Translations under genes and position numbers: made by a program
Notes under the pieces: generated by a model
The model's database searches: none
What the model was told of the DNA's origin: nothing
What the model saw: the letters and a program-made list of their open reading frames with translations, nothing else
From: Citrobacter sp. wls619
GTDB taxonomy: Bacteria; Pseudomonadota; Gammaproteobacteria; Enterobacterales; Enterobacteriaceae
Length of the DNA: 64,000 nucleotides
NCBI RefSeq assembly: GCF_005281345.1
Contig: NZ_SZXJ01000098.1
Span: 62,001-126,000, forward strand
Direction of reading: 5' to 3'
In this document: in pieces, positions 57,317 through 64,000 of the stretch
Numbering within the stretch: position 1 is the first letter of the stretch
Layout: the number at the start of each line of letters is the position of its first letter

Positions 57317-59295
57317 AAGCCGTCGTATTTGCCTATCACGATATGGGATGTCAGGGGGTTCAGGCCCTGTTGGATGCGGGTTATGACATCGCTGCGATTT
57401 TTACGCATGCCGATAACCCAGGTGAAAAAGCGTTTTTTGGCTCAGTTTCCCGCCTCGCTGCCAGCGCAGGAATTCCGGTGTACGCTCCGGACGAGGTCAA
57501 TCATCCGTTGTGGATCGAGCGGATCGGCCAGTTCGCCCCCGATGTGATCTTCTCATTCTACTATCGCAATTTACTCAGCGATGAGATCCTGCGTCTTGCG
57601 CCTGCGGGAGCCTTTAATCTGCACGGCTCATTGCTGCCCAAATATCGTGGCCGTGCACCGCTGAACTGGGTATTAGTCAATGGCGAAACCGAAACAGGTG
57701 TGACGCTGCACCGCATGGTCAAGCGCGCAGATGCCGGTGCCATCGTCGCCCAGCAACGCATTACCATTTCCCCCGATGACGTGGCGTTAACCCTGCACCA
57801 TAAATTATGCCAGTCTGCCCGCGAGGTACTGGCGCAGGTGCTGCCAGCCATCAAAGCCGGTGATTTTCAGGAATACCCACAGCAGGAAGCCGACGCCACC
57901 TGTTTTGGTCGCCGCACCCCGGAAGACAGTTTCCTCGACTGGAACAAACCCTGCGCACAACTGCACAACATGGTTCGCGCCGTGTCCGATCCATGGCCTG
58001 GTGCATTTAGCTATGCCGGTACGCAAAAATTCACCATCTGGTCATCACGCCAGAGTGCAAATACATCTGCGGCGCTGCCGGGAACGGTTATCTCCGTATC
58101 ACCATTGCTGATTGCCTGTGCCGATGGCGCACTCGAAATCATTACCGGGCAAGCGGCTGATGGCATTACCATGCAGGGCTCACAGCTGGCACAAGTTTTG
58201 GGTCTGGTTGCCGGTTCTCGCCTCAACAGCCAGCCCGTCTCCGCGAGCAAACGCCGCACCCGCGTGTTGATCCTTGGCGTTAACGGTTTCATTGGCAACC
58301 ACCTGACCGAACGTCTGCTGCGCGAAGATAACTACGAAATCTACGGGCTTGATATTGGCAGCGATGCGATTGAGCGTTTTCTGCAACACCCACGATTCCA
58401 TTTTGTGGAAGGTGATATCAGCATTCACTCCGAATGGATTGAATATCATGTGAAAAAATGCGACGTCGTGCTGCCACTGGTCGCCATTGCCACGCCGATT
58501 GAATATACCCGCAACCCGCTGCGCGTCTTCGAACTCGATTTTGAAGAAAACCTGAAAATTATTCGTTACTGTGTCAAGTACCGCAAACGCATCATTTTCC
58601 CGTCAACATCTGAAGTTTACGGTATGTGTACCGATAAAGACTTCGATGAAGACAGCTCCAACCTGATCGTCGGCCCGGTTAATAAACCGCGCTGGATCTA
58701 CTCGGTCTCTAAACAACTGCTGGATCGCGTCATTTGGGCATATGGTGAAAAAGAAGGATTACGTTTCACCTTATTCCGTCCGTTTAACTGGATGGGACCG
58801 CGTCTGGACAGCCTGAACGCCGCACGTATCGGCAGCTCACGTGCCATTACCCAACTGATCCTGAATCTGGTGGAAGGCTCCCCCATCAAGCTGATTGAAG
58901 GTGGTAAGCAAAAGCGCTGCTTTACCGACATTCGTGACGGTATCGAAGCCTTGTTCCGTATCATTGAAAACGACGGTGAGCGCTGTGATGGCGAGATCAT
59001 CAATATCGGTAACCCGGATAACGAAGCCAGTATTCAGGAACTGGCTGAAATGCTCCTCTCCTGCTTCGAAAAACATCCATTGCGCCAACACTTCCCGCCG
59101 TTTGCGGGTTTCCGCGACGTTGAGAGTAGCAGCTACTATGGCAAAGGCTACCAGGACGTTGAGCACCGCAAACCCAGTATTCGTAACGCCAAACGTTGCC
59201 TGAACTGGGAACCAACAATCGAGATGCAAGAAACGGTTGAAGAGACGCTGGACTTCTTCTTACGCAGTGTGGATATCACGGAACACACATCATGA
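57313..59295 (+). CDS. arnA: Bifunctional UDP-Ara4N formyltransferase / UDP-GlcA decarboxylase ArnA
   Basis: ArnA has two separate activities: the C-terminal half oxidatively decarboxylates UDP-glucuronate, and the N-terminal half formylates UDP-Ara4N. In the 660 residues the formyltransferase domain (1 to about 304) shows [17 protein letters not shown] with the catalytic His104. The short-chain dehydrogenase-like domain shows [11 protein letters not shown] (NAD site) and FPSTSEVYG with Ser/Glu of the active site. Overlaps arnC and arnD by 4 bp each. Confidence 0.98.
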   Translation: MKAVVFAYHDMGCQGVQALLDAGYDIAAIFTHADNPGEKAFFGSVSRLAASAGIPVYAPDEVNHPLWIERIGQFAPDVIFSFYYRNLLSDEILRLAPAGAFNLHGSLLPKYRGRAPLNWVLVNGETETGVTLHRMVKRADAGAIVAQQRITISPDDVALTLHHKLCQSAREVLAQVLPAIKAGDFQEYPQQEADATCFGRRTPEDSFLDWNKPCAQLHNMVRAVSDPWPGAFSYAGTQKFTIWSSRQSANTSAALPGTVISVSPLLIACADGALEIITGQAADGITMQGSQLAQVLGLVAGSRLNSQPVSASKRRTRVLILGVNGFIGNHLTERLLREDNYEIYGLDIGSDAIERFLQHPRFHFVEGDISIHSEWIEYHVKKCDVVLPLVAIATPIEYTRNPLRVFELDFEENLKIIRYCVKYRKRIIFPSTSEVYGMCTDKDFDEDSSNLIVGPVNKPRWIYSVSKQLLDRVIWAYGEKEGLRFTLFRPFNWMGPRLDSLNAARIGSSRAITQLILNLVEGSPIKLIEGGKQKRCFTDIRDGIEALFRIIENDGERCDGEIINIGNPDNEASIQELAEMLLSCFEKHPLRQHFPPFAGFRDVESSSYYGKGYQDVEHRKPSIRNAKRCLNWEPTIEMQETVEETLDFFLRSVDITEHTS

Positions 59296-60194
59296 CCAAA
59301 GTGGGCTTGCGTATAGATGTCGATACATTCAGGGGGACACGCGAAGGCGTGCCCCGCCTGCTGGAGACATTGAACCGGCATAACGTTCGGGCAAGTTTCT
59401 TTTTTAGCGTCGGGCCTGACAACATGGGACGCCATCTCTGGCGTCTGGTGAAGCCGCAATTTTTGTGGAAGATGCTCCGCTCAAACGCAGCCTCACTCTA
59501 CGGGTGGGATATTTTACTGGCCGGCACCGCCTGGCCTGGAAAAGAAATTGGCCTGGCCAATGCGGCCATCATTTCGCAAGCTGCCCGGTATCACGAAACA
59601 GGCTTACACGCCTGGGATCATCATGCCTGGCAATCACGAAGCGGCAACTGGAACGATAAACAGCTGATTGATGATATTTCGCGGGGCATTAATGCGCTCG
59701 AAACAATCATTGGCCAACCCGTTACCTGCTCTGCCGTCGCTGGCTGGCGTGCCGACTCGCGCGTCGTCGAGGCGAAAGAAACAATCCATCTGCGCTATAA
59801 CAGCGATTGCAGGGGAACATCGTTATTCCGTCCTGTACTTGAAACAGGAGAAATGGGGACGCCACAAATTCCGGTCACGCTACCGACATGGGATGAGGTG
59901 GTTGGTCAGGAGGTACAAGCAGAGGACTTCAACGACTATATTCTCTCCCGCATTCAGCGGGACAAAGGCACCCCGGTCTACACGATTCACGCAGAGGTGG
60001 AAGGCATTGCTTTTCAACAGAAATTTGATGATCTGCTCATTCGTGCCGCCGACGCAGGGATTACGTTTTGTCCGCTGGGCGAACTGTTACCAGACGATAT
60101 CAGTACACTGCCAACGGGCCAGATCGTTCGTGGTAAAATACCCGGCAGAGAGGGATGGCTCGGCTGCCAGCAACCCGCGAGTGTGACACCATGA
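59292..60194 (+). CDS. arnD: Ara4FN deformylase ArnD
   Basis: ArnD is a polysaccharide-deacetylase-fold metalloenzyme that removes the formyl group from undecaprenyl-phosphate Ara4FN before it is flipped. The 300 residues start [16 protein letters not shown] with the metal-binding Asp and have the HAWDHHAW metal motif (about 102-109). Overlap with arnA is ATGA, and with arnT also ATGA (60191-60194). Confidence 0.96.
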   Translation: MTKVGLRIDVDTFRGTREGVPRLLETLNRHNVRASFFFSVGPDNMGRHLWRLVKPQFLWKMLRSNAASLYGWDILLAGTAWPGKEIGLANAAIISQAARYHETGLHAWDHHAWQSRSGNWNDKQLIDDISRGINALETIIGQPVTCSAVAGWRADSRVVEAKETIHLRYNSDCRGTSLFRPVLETGEMGTPQIPVTLPTWDEVVGQEVQAEDFNDYILSRIQRDKGTPVYTIHAEVEGIAFQQKFDDLLIRAADAGITFCPLGELLPDDISTLPTGQIVRGKIPGREGWLGCQQPASVTP

Positions 60195-61846
60195 AATCCG
60201 CACGTTACGCCCTGGCATTTGTCGCATTTATTGCACTGTATTTTATTTTACCCATCAATAGCCGCCTGCTCTGGCAGCCCGACGAAACGCGCTATGCTGA
60301 AATCAGCCGGGAAATGCTGACGTCTGGCGACTGGATCGTCCCACATTTTTTAGGGCTACGCTATTTTGAAAAGCCCATCGCGGGGTACTGGTTAAACAGC
60401 ATCGGGCAATGGTTGTTTGGCGCAAACAACTTTGGCGTCAGGGCGGGGGCTATTTTTGCAACCCTACTGACTGCACTCCTGGTCGCCTGGCTGGCAATGC
60501 GGCTATGGCGTGATAAACGTACGGCCCTACTCTCTGCCGTTATCTTTCTAACGTTTTTTTCTGTTTACAGTATCGGAACCTATGCGGTACTTGATCCCAT
60601 TATCGCGCTGTGGCTGATGGCTGGCATGTGCTGTTTTTGGGAGGGAATGCAGGCCACCACCAGAACAGGTAAAATTGTCGCCTTTTTGCTGTTAGGATTC
60701 ACCTGCGGCATGGGCGTGATGACCAAAGGCTTTCTCGCGCTCGCTGTCCCCGTCCTCAGCGTGTTGCCATGGGTTTTCGTGCAAAAGCGCTGGAAAGAGA
60801 TCTTTATTTACGGCCTGTTGTCGATTATCAGCTGTATTGCCATTGTCCTGCCGTGGGGGCTGGCGATTGCACAACGCGAGCCCGACTTCTGGCACTACTT
60901 TTTCTGGATTGAGCATATTCAGCGTTTTGCGCAGGATGATGCCCAGCATAAAGCACCCTTCTGGTACTACATACCGGTTTTCGTGGCGGGCGCCTTACCC
61001 TGGCTCGGGCTACTACCGGGGGCATTGCGTACCGGCTGGCGTGAACGGGATGTTCCACGTAGCGCCTTATACCTGCTGAGCTGGATTATTATGCCGATCC
61101 TGTTTTTCAGTATCGCCAAAGGGAAGCTGCCAACCTATATTCTTTCCTGCTTCGCACCGCTGGCGATCCTTACCGCACGGTTTGGCTTGCAGGCGGCTGA
61201 AAAAGGTTCTGCAGCGCTGCGCGTCAACGGTTGGATCAACATTCTGTTCGGTGTTATTGGTATTGTCGCCACATTTATCGTGTCCACGCTCGGGCCGTTG
61301 AAGACACCGGTCTGGTCGCATATCGAAACGTATAAAGTGTTTTGCTCATGGGGTATCTTTATCACCTGGGCGCTATTTGGCTGGTATACGCTTAACAACC
61401 GTGAAAAAAACTGGAAATTAGCAGCGCTCTGCCCGCTGGGGCTGGCGCTGTTGTTCGGCTTCTCAGTACCGGACCGGGTAATGGAATCCAAACAGCCACA
61501 GTTTTTTGTCGAGATGAGCAAAGAGTCGCTGGAGTCGAGCCGTTATATTTTCACCGACAGTGTTGGCGTTGCCGCAGGCCTGGCCTGGAGCCTGAAACGC
61601 GATGACATCAACATGTACGGGCAAACAGGTGAGTTAAAATACGGCCTTAATTATCCGGATGCCCAGGGACGCTTTGTTAGCCGGGATGACTTTGCCGGCT
61701 GGTTGGCGCAACATCGTCAGGAGGGGATCATTACGCTCGTGCTGTCAATTTCGAAGGATGAAGATATTAATCAGCTTGCCATTCCCCCCGCCGACTATAT
61801 CGACAATCAGGGGCGTCTGGTCTTGATTCAGTACCGGCCTAAATGA
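60191..61846 (+). CDS. arnT: Undecaprenyl phosphate-Ara4N:lipid A transferase ArnT
   Basis: ArnT is a GT83 integral membrane glycosyltransferase that adds Ara4N to lipid A phosphates at the periplasmic side, lowering negative charge and giving polymyxin tolerance. Starting at 60191 gives 551 residues (E. coli 550); an upstream in-frame extension lies in arnD. The first periplasmic loop contains [15 protein letters not shown], with the family's acidic residues, and about 12-13 membrane helices follow. Confidence 0.97.
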   Translation: MKSARYALAFVAFIALYFILPINSRLLWQPDETRYAEISREMLTSGDWIVPHFLGLRYFEKPIAGYWLNSIGQWLFGANNFGVRAGAIFATLLTALLVAWLAMRLWRDKRTALLSAVIFLTFFSVYSIGTYAVLDPIIALWLMAGMCCFWEGMQATTRTGKIVAFLLLGFTCGMGVMTKGFLALAVPVLSVLPWVFVQKRWKEIFIYGLLSIISCIAIVLPWGLAIAQREPDFWHYFFWIEHIQRFAQDDAQHKAPFWYYIPVFVAGALPWLGLLPGALRTGWRERDVPRSALYLLSWIIMPILFFSIAKGKLPTYILSCFAPLAILTARFGLQAAEKGSAALRVNGWINILFGVIGIVATFIVSTLGPLKTPVWSHIETYKVFCSWGIFITWALFGWYTLNNREKNWKLAALCPLGLALLFGFSVPDRVMESKQPQFFVEMSKESLESSRYIFTDSVGVAAGLAWSLKRDDINMYGQTGELKYGLNYPDAQGRFVSRDDFAGWLAQHRQEGIITLVLSISKDEDINQLAIPPADYIDNQGRLVLIQYRPK

Positions 61847-62178
61847 TCTGGCTAACCTTAGTCCTTGCCAGCCTGCTCAGCGTCTGTGGACAATTGTGCC
61901 AGAAGCAGGCCACCCGCCCGGTACCCGCCCACGCGCGAACACGCTATATCGCGCAGTGGATTGGTCTGGCGCTGGCCTGTCTGGGACTGGCCATGCTGCT
62001 CTGGCTGGCAGTATTGCAGAATATTCCCGTCGGCATCGCCTACCCGATGCTAAGCCTGAACTTTGTATGGGTCACGCTGGCGGCATGGAAAATCTGGCGC
62101 GAACCTGTCACAACGCGTCACTGGCTGGGGGTTGGGCTACTCATCACCGGCATCTTTATTCTTGGGAGTGCGGTGTAA
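61843..62178 (+). CDS. arnE: Undecaprenyl-phosphate Ara4N flippase subunit ArnE
   Basis: ArnE is a small SMR-like membrane protein that with ArnF is proposed to flip undecaprenyl-phosphate Ara4N across the inner membrane. The 111 residues hold four hydrophobic segments (starting [18 protein letters not shown]). It overlaps arnT by an ATGA and arnF by one base (TAATG). Confidence 0.95.
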   Translation: MIWLTLVLASLLSVCGQLCQKQATRPVPAHARTRYIAQWIGLALACLGLAMLLWLAVLQNIPVGIAYPMLSLNFVWVTLAAWKIWREPVTTRHWLGVGLLITGIFILGSAV

Positions 62179-62564
62179 TGGGCATCTTTTGGGGGCTGTG
62201 CAGCGTGATTATTACGTCGGTTGCTCAGCTAAGTCTGGGTTACGCGATGGATAATCTGCCGCCCATGCTGCAACCGCTGGCGTTTATCTCCGCCGTTTTT
62301 TCAACCAGCAGCAGCGCATTCGCCTTGTATGGCGGGCTGGTAGGTTATTTACTGTCAGTGATGTGCTGGCATAAAGCCCTGCATCAGCTCGCGCTGAGCA
62401 AAGCCTATGCCTTGCTCAGCCTCAGCTATGTGCTGGTGTGGATCGCATCAATGATTTTACCTGGCTGGCAGGGAACCTTCTCAATAAAAGCCCTGGTGGG
62501 TGTGCTGTGTATTATGGCGGGATTAATGACCATATTCTTACCTGCCCGCCAACACACGCCCTGA
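62178..62564 (+). CDS. arnF: Undecaprenyl-phosphate Ara4N flippase subunit ArnF
   Basis: ArnF is the partner of ArnE. The start at 62178, overlapping the arnE stop (TAATG), gives 128 residues beginning [19 protein letters not shown], the E. coli length; a longer upstream frame lies inside arnE and is discarded. Four hydrophobic segments are visible, with [18 protein letters not shown] highly conserved. It is the last gene of the operon and is convergent with pmrD. Confidence 0.95.
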   Translation: MGIFWGLCSVIITSVAQLSLGYAMDNLPPMLQPLAFISAVFSTSSSAFALYGGLVGYLLSVMCWHKALHQLALSKAYALLSLSYVLVWIASMILPGWQGTFSIKALVGVLCIMAGLMTIFLPARQHTP

Positions 62565-62566
62565 GA

Positions 62567-62830
62567 TCATTTATCGTCAGACAGTTGTCGCAGACGCTCC
62601 CATTCTTCACAGAGATACTGTCTGGCATCAATGATTTTAATCACTCGCGATGTGTCACGGTTAATACAATACTGGGCATCTTTTAGCGGTGACAGCAGAT
62701 CGCCTACTTTTACACGCTCGCAGGCTTGCGCTTCAGCCAGCATTTTCAACGAACCACCGGTATCACAAAGTACAATATAGAGCCTCCCTGCTTTTCGGTT
62801 ACAGCAAGACTTCTTCACATGCCATTCCAT
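62567..62830 (-). CDS. pmrD: PhoP-induced connector protein PmrD
   Basis: PmrD binds phospho-PmrA and protects it from dephosphorylation, linking PhoPQ (low Mg2+) to PmrA-dependent genes such as arn. The start at 62830 gives 87 residues beginning MEWHVKKSCC, like Salmonella PmrD; the conserved core GGSLKMLAEA and PLKDAQYCINR is visible. AAAGGTG precedes the ATG. It is convergent with arnF with a 2-bp gap. Whether this version works like Salmonella or like the weak E. coli form cannot be told from sequence. Confidence 0.93.
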   Translation of the reverse strand: MEWHVKKSCCNRKAGRLYIVLCDTGGSLKMLAEAQACERVKVGDLLSPLKDAQYCINRDTSRVIKIIDARQYLCEEWERLRQLSDDK

Positions 62831-62867
62831 AGCGCACCTTTTGCTAATGATTTTCACAATAGGTTAC

Positions 62868-62884
62868 ACTTTAGCAGATAAACC
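62868..62884 (-). promoter_or_regulatory. Candidate PhoP box upstream of pmrD
   Basis: On the minus strand GGTTTA-tctgc-TAAAGT lies about 38 bp upstream of the pmrD start. The first half is a perfect PhoP half-site ((G/T)GTTTA) with the right 5-bp spacing, but the second half is poor. PhoP control of pmrD is known in Salmonella. Confidence 0.4.
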
Positions 62885-62936
62885 AAAGGACAATGGCCCG
62901 GGAATGGCAATTATGCGGGATAAATTTAATGTTTTC

Positions 62937-64000
62937 TTAAGCTTTACCGCGGGTACGGACCCACTCCAGCAGCGCCCGGCGAGAAATCTTAATACCACCG
63001 CTTTTCAATTCTGCGGGTAAGGTTAGCCATCGAACGGGTTGCTGGAAACGTGCCAGCTTATCTTTCACCCATTCAGCCAGATCAATACTTCCGGCTTCGG
63101 CATCGTACTCCACAACCGCAACGGGGCGATGGCCAAACTCTTCATCTTCGATTGGCACAATAAAAGCTTGTAGAACATGGGGATGCGATACAATAACGCG
63201 CTCCACCTCTTCCGGTTGGATCCCTTCTCCGCCACTAAAAAACAGGTTGTCCATCCGCCCGACAATGGTTAACTTGCCATCATGCACGATGCCGCGATCG
63301 CGGGTGGCAAACCAGCCTTGCGCATTAACCAGCGGATAAAGCTGTCCGTTACGCCAGTACCCTTGCGCCATGCTGGCGGCACGCAGCCAGACTTCATCAT
63401 CAACAATCCTGACTTCTCTGCCTGGTAGCGCAGTGCCGACATCCGCCTTACCATCGGCTTCTTTCGCACACACCGTGGAGGCAAATTCCGTCAACCCGTA
63501 ACCGCACCAGCAGCGAATACCCTGCTCACGCGCTTGTTCCGTCAATTCAACAGGAATCGCGGCACCGCCCAGCAACACGGCCTTTAGCGATACCGGTGTG
63601 TTATTGACCAACAGCCGCCAAAGCTGCGTGGGAACCAGCGAAGCATGGGTACAACCCGCCAGCATCTGCTCTAACGGCTGCTTATCGCGCACGGTCATAC
63701 GTGCCCCGGCAAACAACCAGCGCCACATAATCCCCTGACCGGAAACGTGAAATAACGGTAGCGAGAGCAGCCAGTCATCGTCTTCGCCAAATGGCATCAG
63801 TGACAGCACCCCCTGCGCACTCGCCAAATGCGCCTGACAGGTATGTACCGCTGCTTTAGGCAGTCCGGTTGAGCCGGAGGTTAACGTCATTGTGCTCAAG
63901 CGCTGAGGCAGCCAGACGGCAGCATGCTCGCCAGACTGTTCCAGCATTCGCAGCGGTGTCAGTCCCGGGAGCGGACTTTCGCCTTCCAGATCCAGCGCAA
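62937..64000 (-). CDS. menE: o-Succinylbenzoate-CoA ligase MenE (partial, 5' end outside window)
   Basis: MenE ligates CoA to o-succinylbenzoate in menaquinone synthesis, through an acyl-adenylate. The frame stays open to the window edge, so about 354 C-terminal residues of roughly 450 are present. The AMP-binding P-loop TLTSGSTGLPKA, the GYGLTEFAS motif, the TRDRG hinge region and the C-terminal catalytic lysine region (GGIKISRRAL) are all visible. Menaquinone is the electron donor for GlpABC and supports anaerobic respiration. Confidence 0.96.
   Translation of the reverse strand, partial: ALDLEGESPLPGLTPLRMLEQSGEHAAVWLPQRLSTMTLTSGSTGLPKAAVHTCQAHLASAQGVLSLMPFGEDDDWLLSLPLFHVSGQGIMWRWLFAGARMTVRDKQPLEQMLAGCTHASLVPTQLWRLLVNNTPVSLKAVLLGGAAIPVELTEQAREQGIRCWCGYGLTEFASTVCAKEADGKADVGTALPGREVRIVDDEVWLRAASMAQGYWRNGQLYPLVNAQGWFATRDRGIVHDGKLTIVGRMDNLFFSGGEGIQPEEVERVIVSHPHVLQAFIVPIEDEEFGHRPVAVVEYDAEAGSIDLAEWVKDKLARFQQPVRWLTLPAELKSGGIKISRRALLEWVRTRGKA

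Overview
The window is chromosomal DNA from a member of the Enterobacteriaceae close to Escherichia and Salmonella. Gene content and order follow the E. coli K-12 block running from ccm/nap to menE, and almost every protein is a close orthologue of its E. coli or Salmonella counterpart. A Citrobacter-type genome is the best guess. GyrA carries Thr at position 83 (known as wild type in Citrobacter freundii), pmrD and the permease/LysR pair beside glpQ resemble Salmonella, and atoSCDAEB is present as in E. coli. The species call is an inference. I see no rRNA, tRNA, prophage, IS element or CRISPR array. The only RNA gene recognised is micF.

Layout. (1) 1-8378, minus strand: napFDAGHBC, the periplasmic nitrate reductase operon, running into ccmABCD for cytochrome c haem export. 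An FNR/NarP promoter lies at about 8460-8530. Two palindromic elements, an ERIC and a MITE-like repeat, flank napB. (2) 8780-10995: eco (ecotin) and mqo. (3) 11274-13920: an accessory pair, a SulP-type anion transporter without a STAS domain and an MgtE Mg2+ channel, overlapping tail to tail by 38 bp. (4) 14026-18594: yojI, ada-alkB and apbE. (5) 18710-26847: ompC, micF, and the Rcs envelope-stress phosphorelay rcsD-rcsB and rcsC. (6) 27016-34279: atoSC and the acetoacetate/short-chain fatty acid operon atoDAEB, with a sigma-54 promoter and an AtoC palindrome. (7) 34323-42048: gyrA, ubiG, nrdAB-yfaE. (8) 42052-44339: an MFS permease and a divergent LysR regulator where E. coli K-12 has inaA. 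(9) 44402-51168: glpTQ and glpABC, divergent. (10) 51354-54896: an Rpn nuclease gene (yfaD-like), yfaY, yfaZ and nudI; the rhm cluster of E. coli is absent. (11) 55191-62830: arnBCADTEF (4-amino-arabinose modification of lipid A) and convergent pmrD; ais is absent upstream of arnB. (12) 62937-64000: menE, cut by the window end.

How the genes work together. Nap, Ccm, GlpABC, Mqo, UbiG and MenE all serve quinone-linked respiration: NapC/NapGH take electrons from quinols, and Ccm matures the c-type haems of NapB and NapC. GlpT/GlpQ supply glycerol-3-phosphate to GlpABC. RcsCDB, OmpC/micF, Arn and PmrD are envelope-stress and outer-surface functions. AtoSC drives atoDAEB. Most operons are tightly packed with 1-4 bp ATGA or TAATG overlaps.

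The most notable signal is in the Rpn gene. A consensus Shine-Dalgarno followed six bases later by an in-frame ATG (52083) would express the 70-residue C-terminal tail alone, matching the nuclease/intragenic-antitoxin layout described for E. coli RpnA. Other points are the ERIC that supplies the last codons of napH, loss of the His73 equivalent in AtoC, and the sulP/mgtE insertion.
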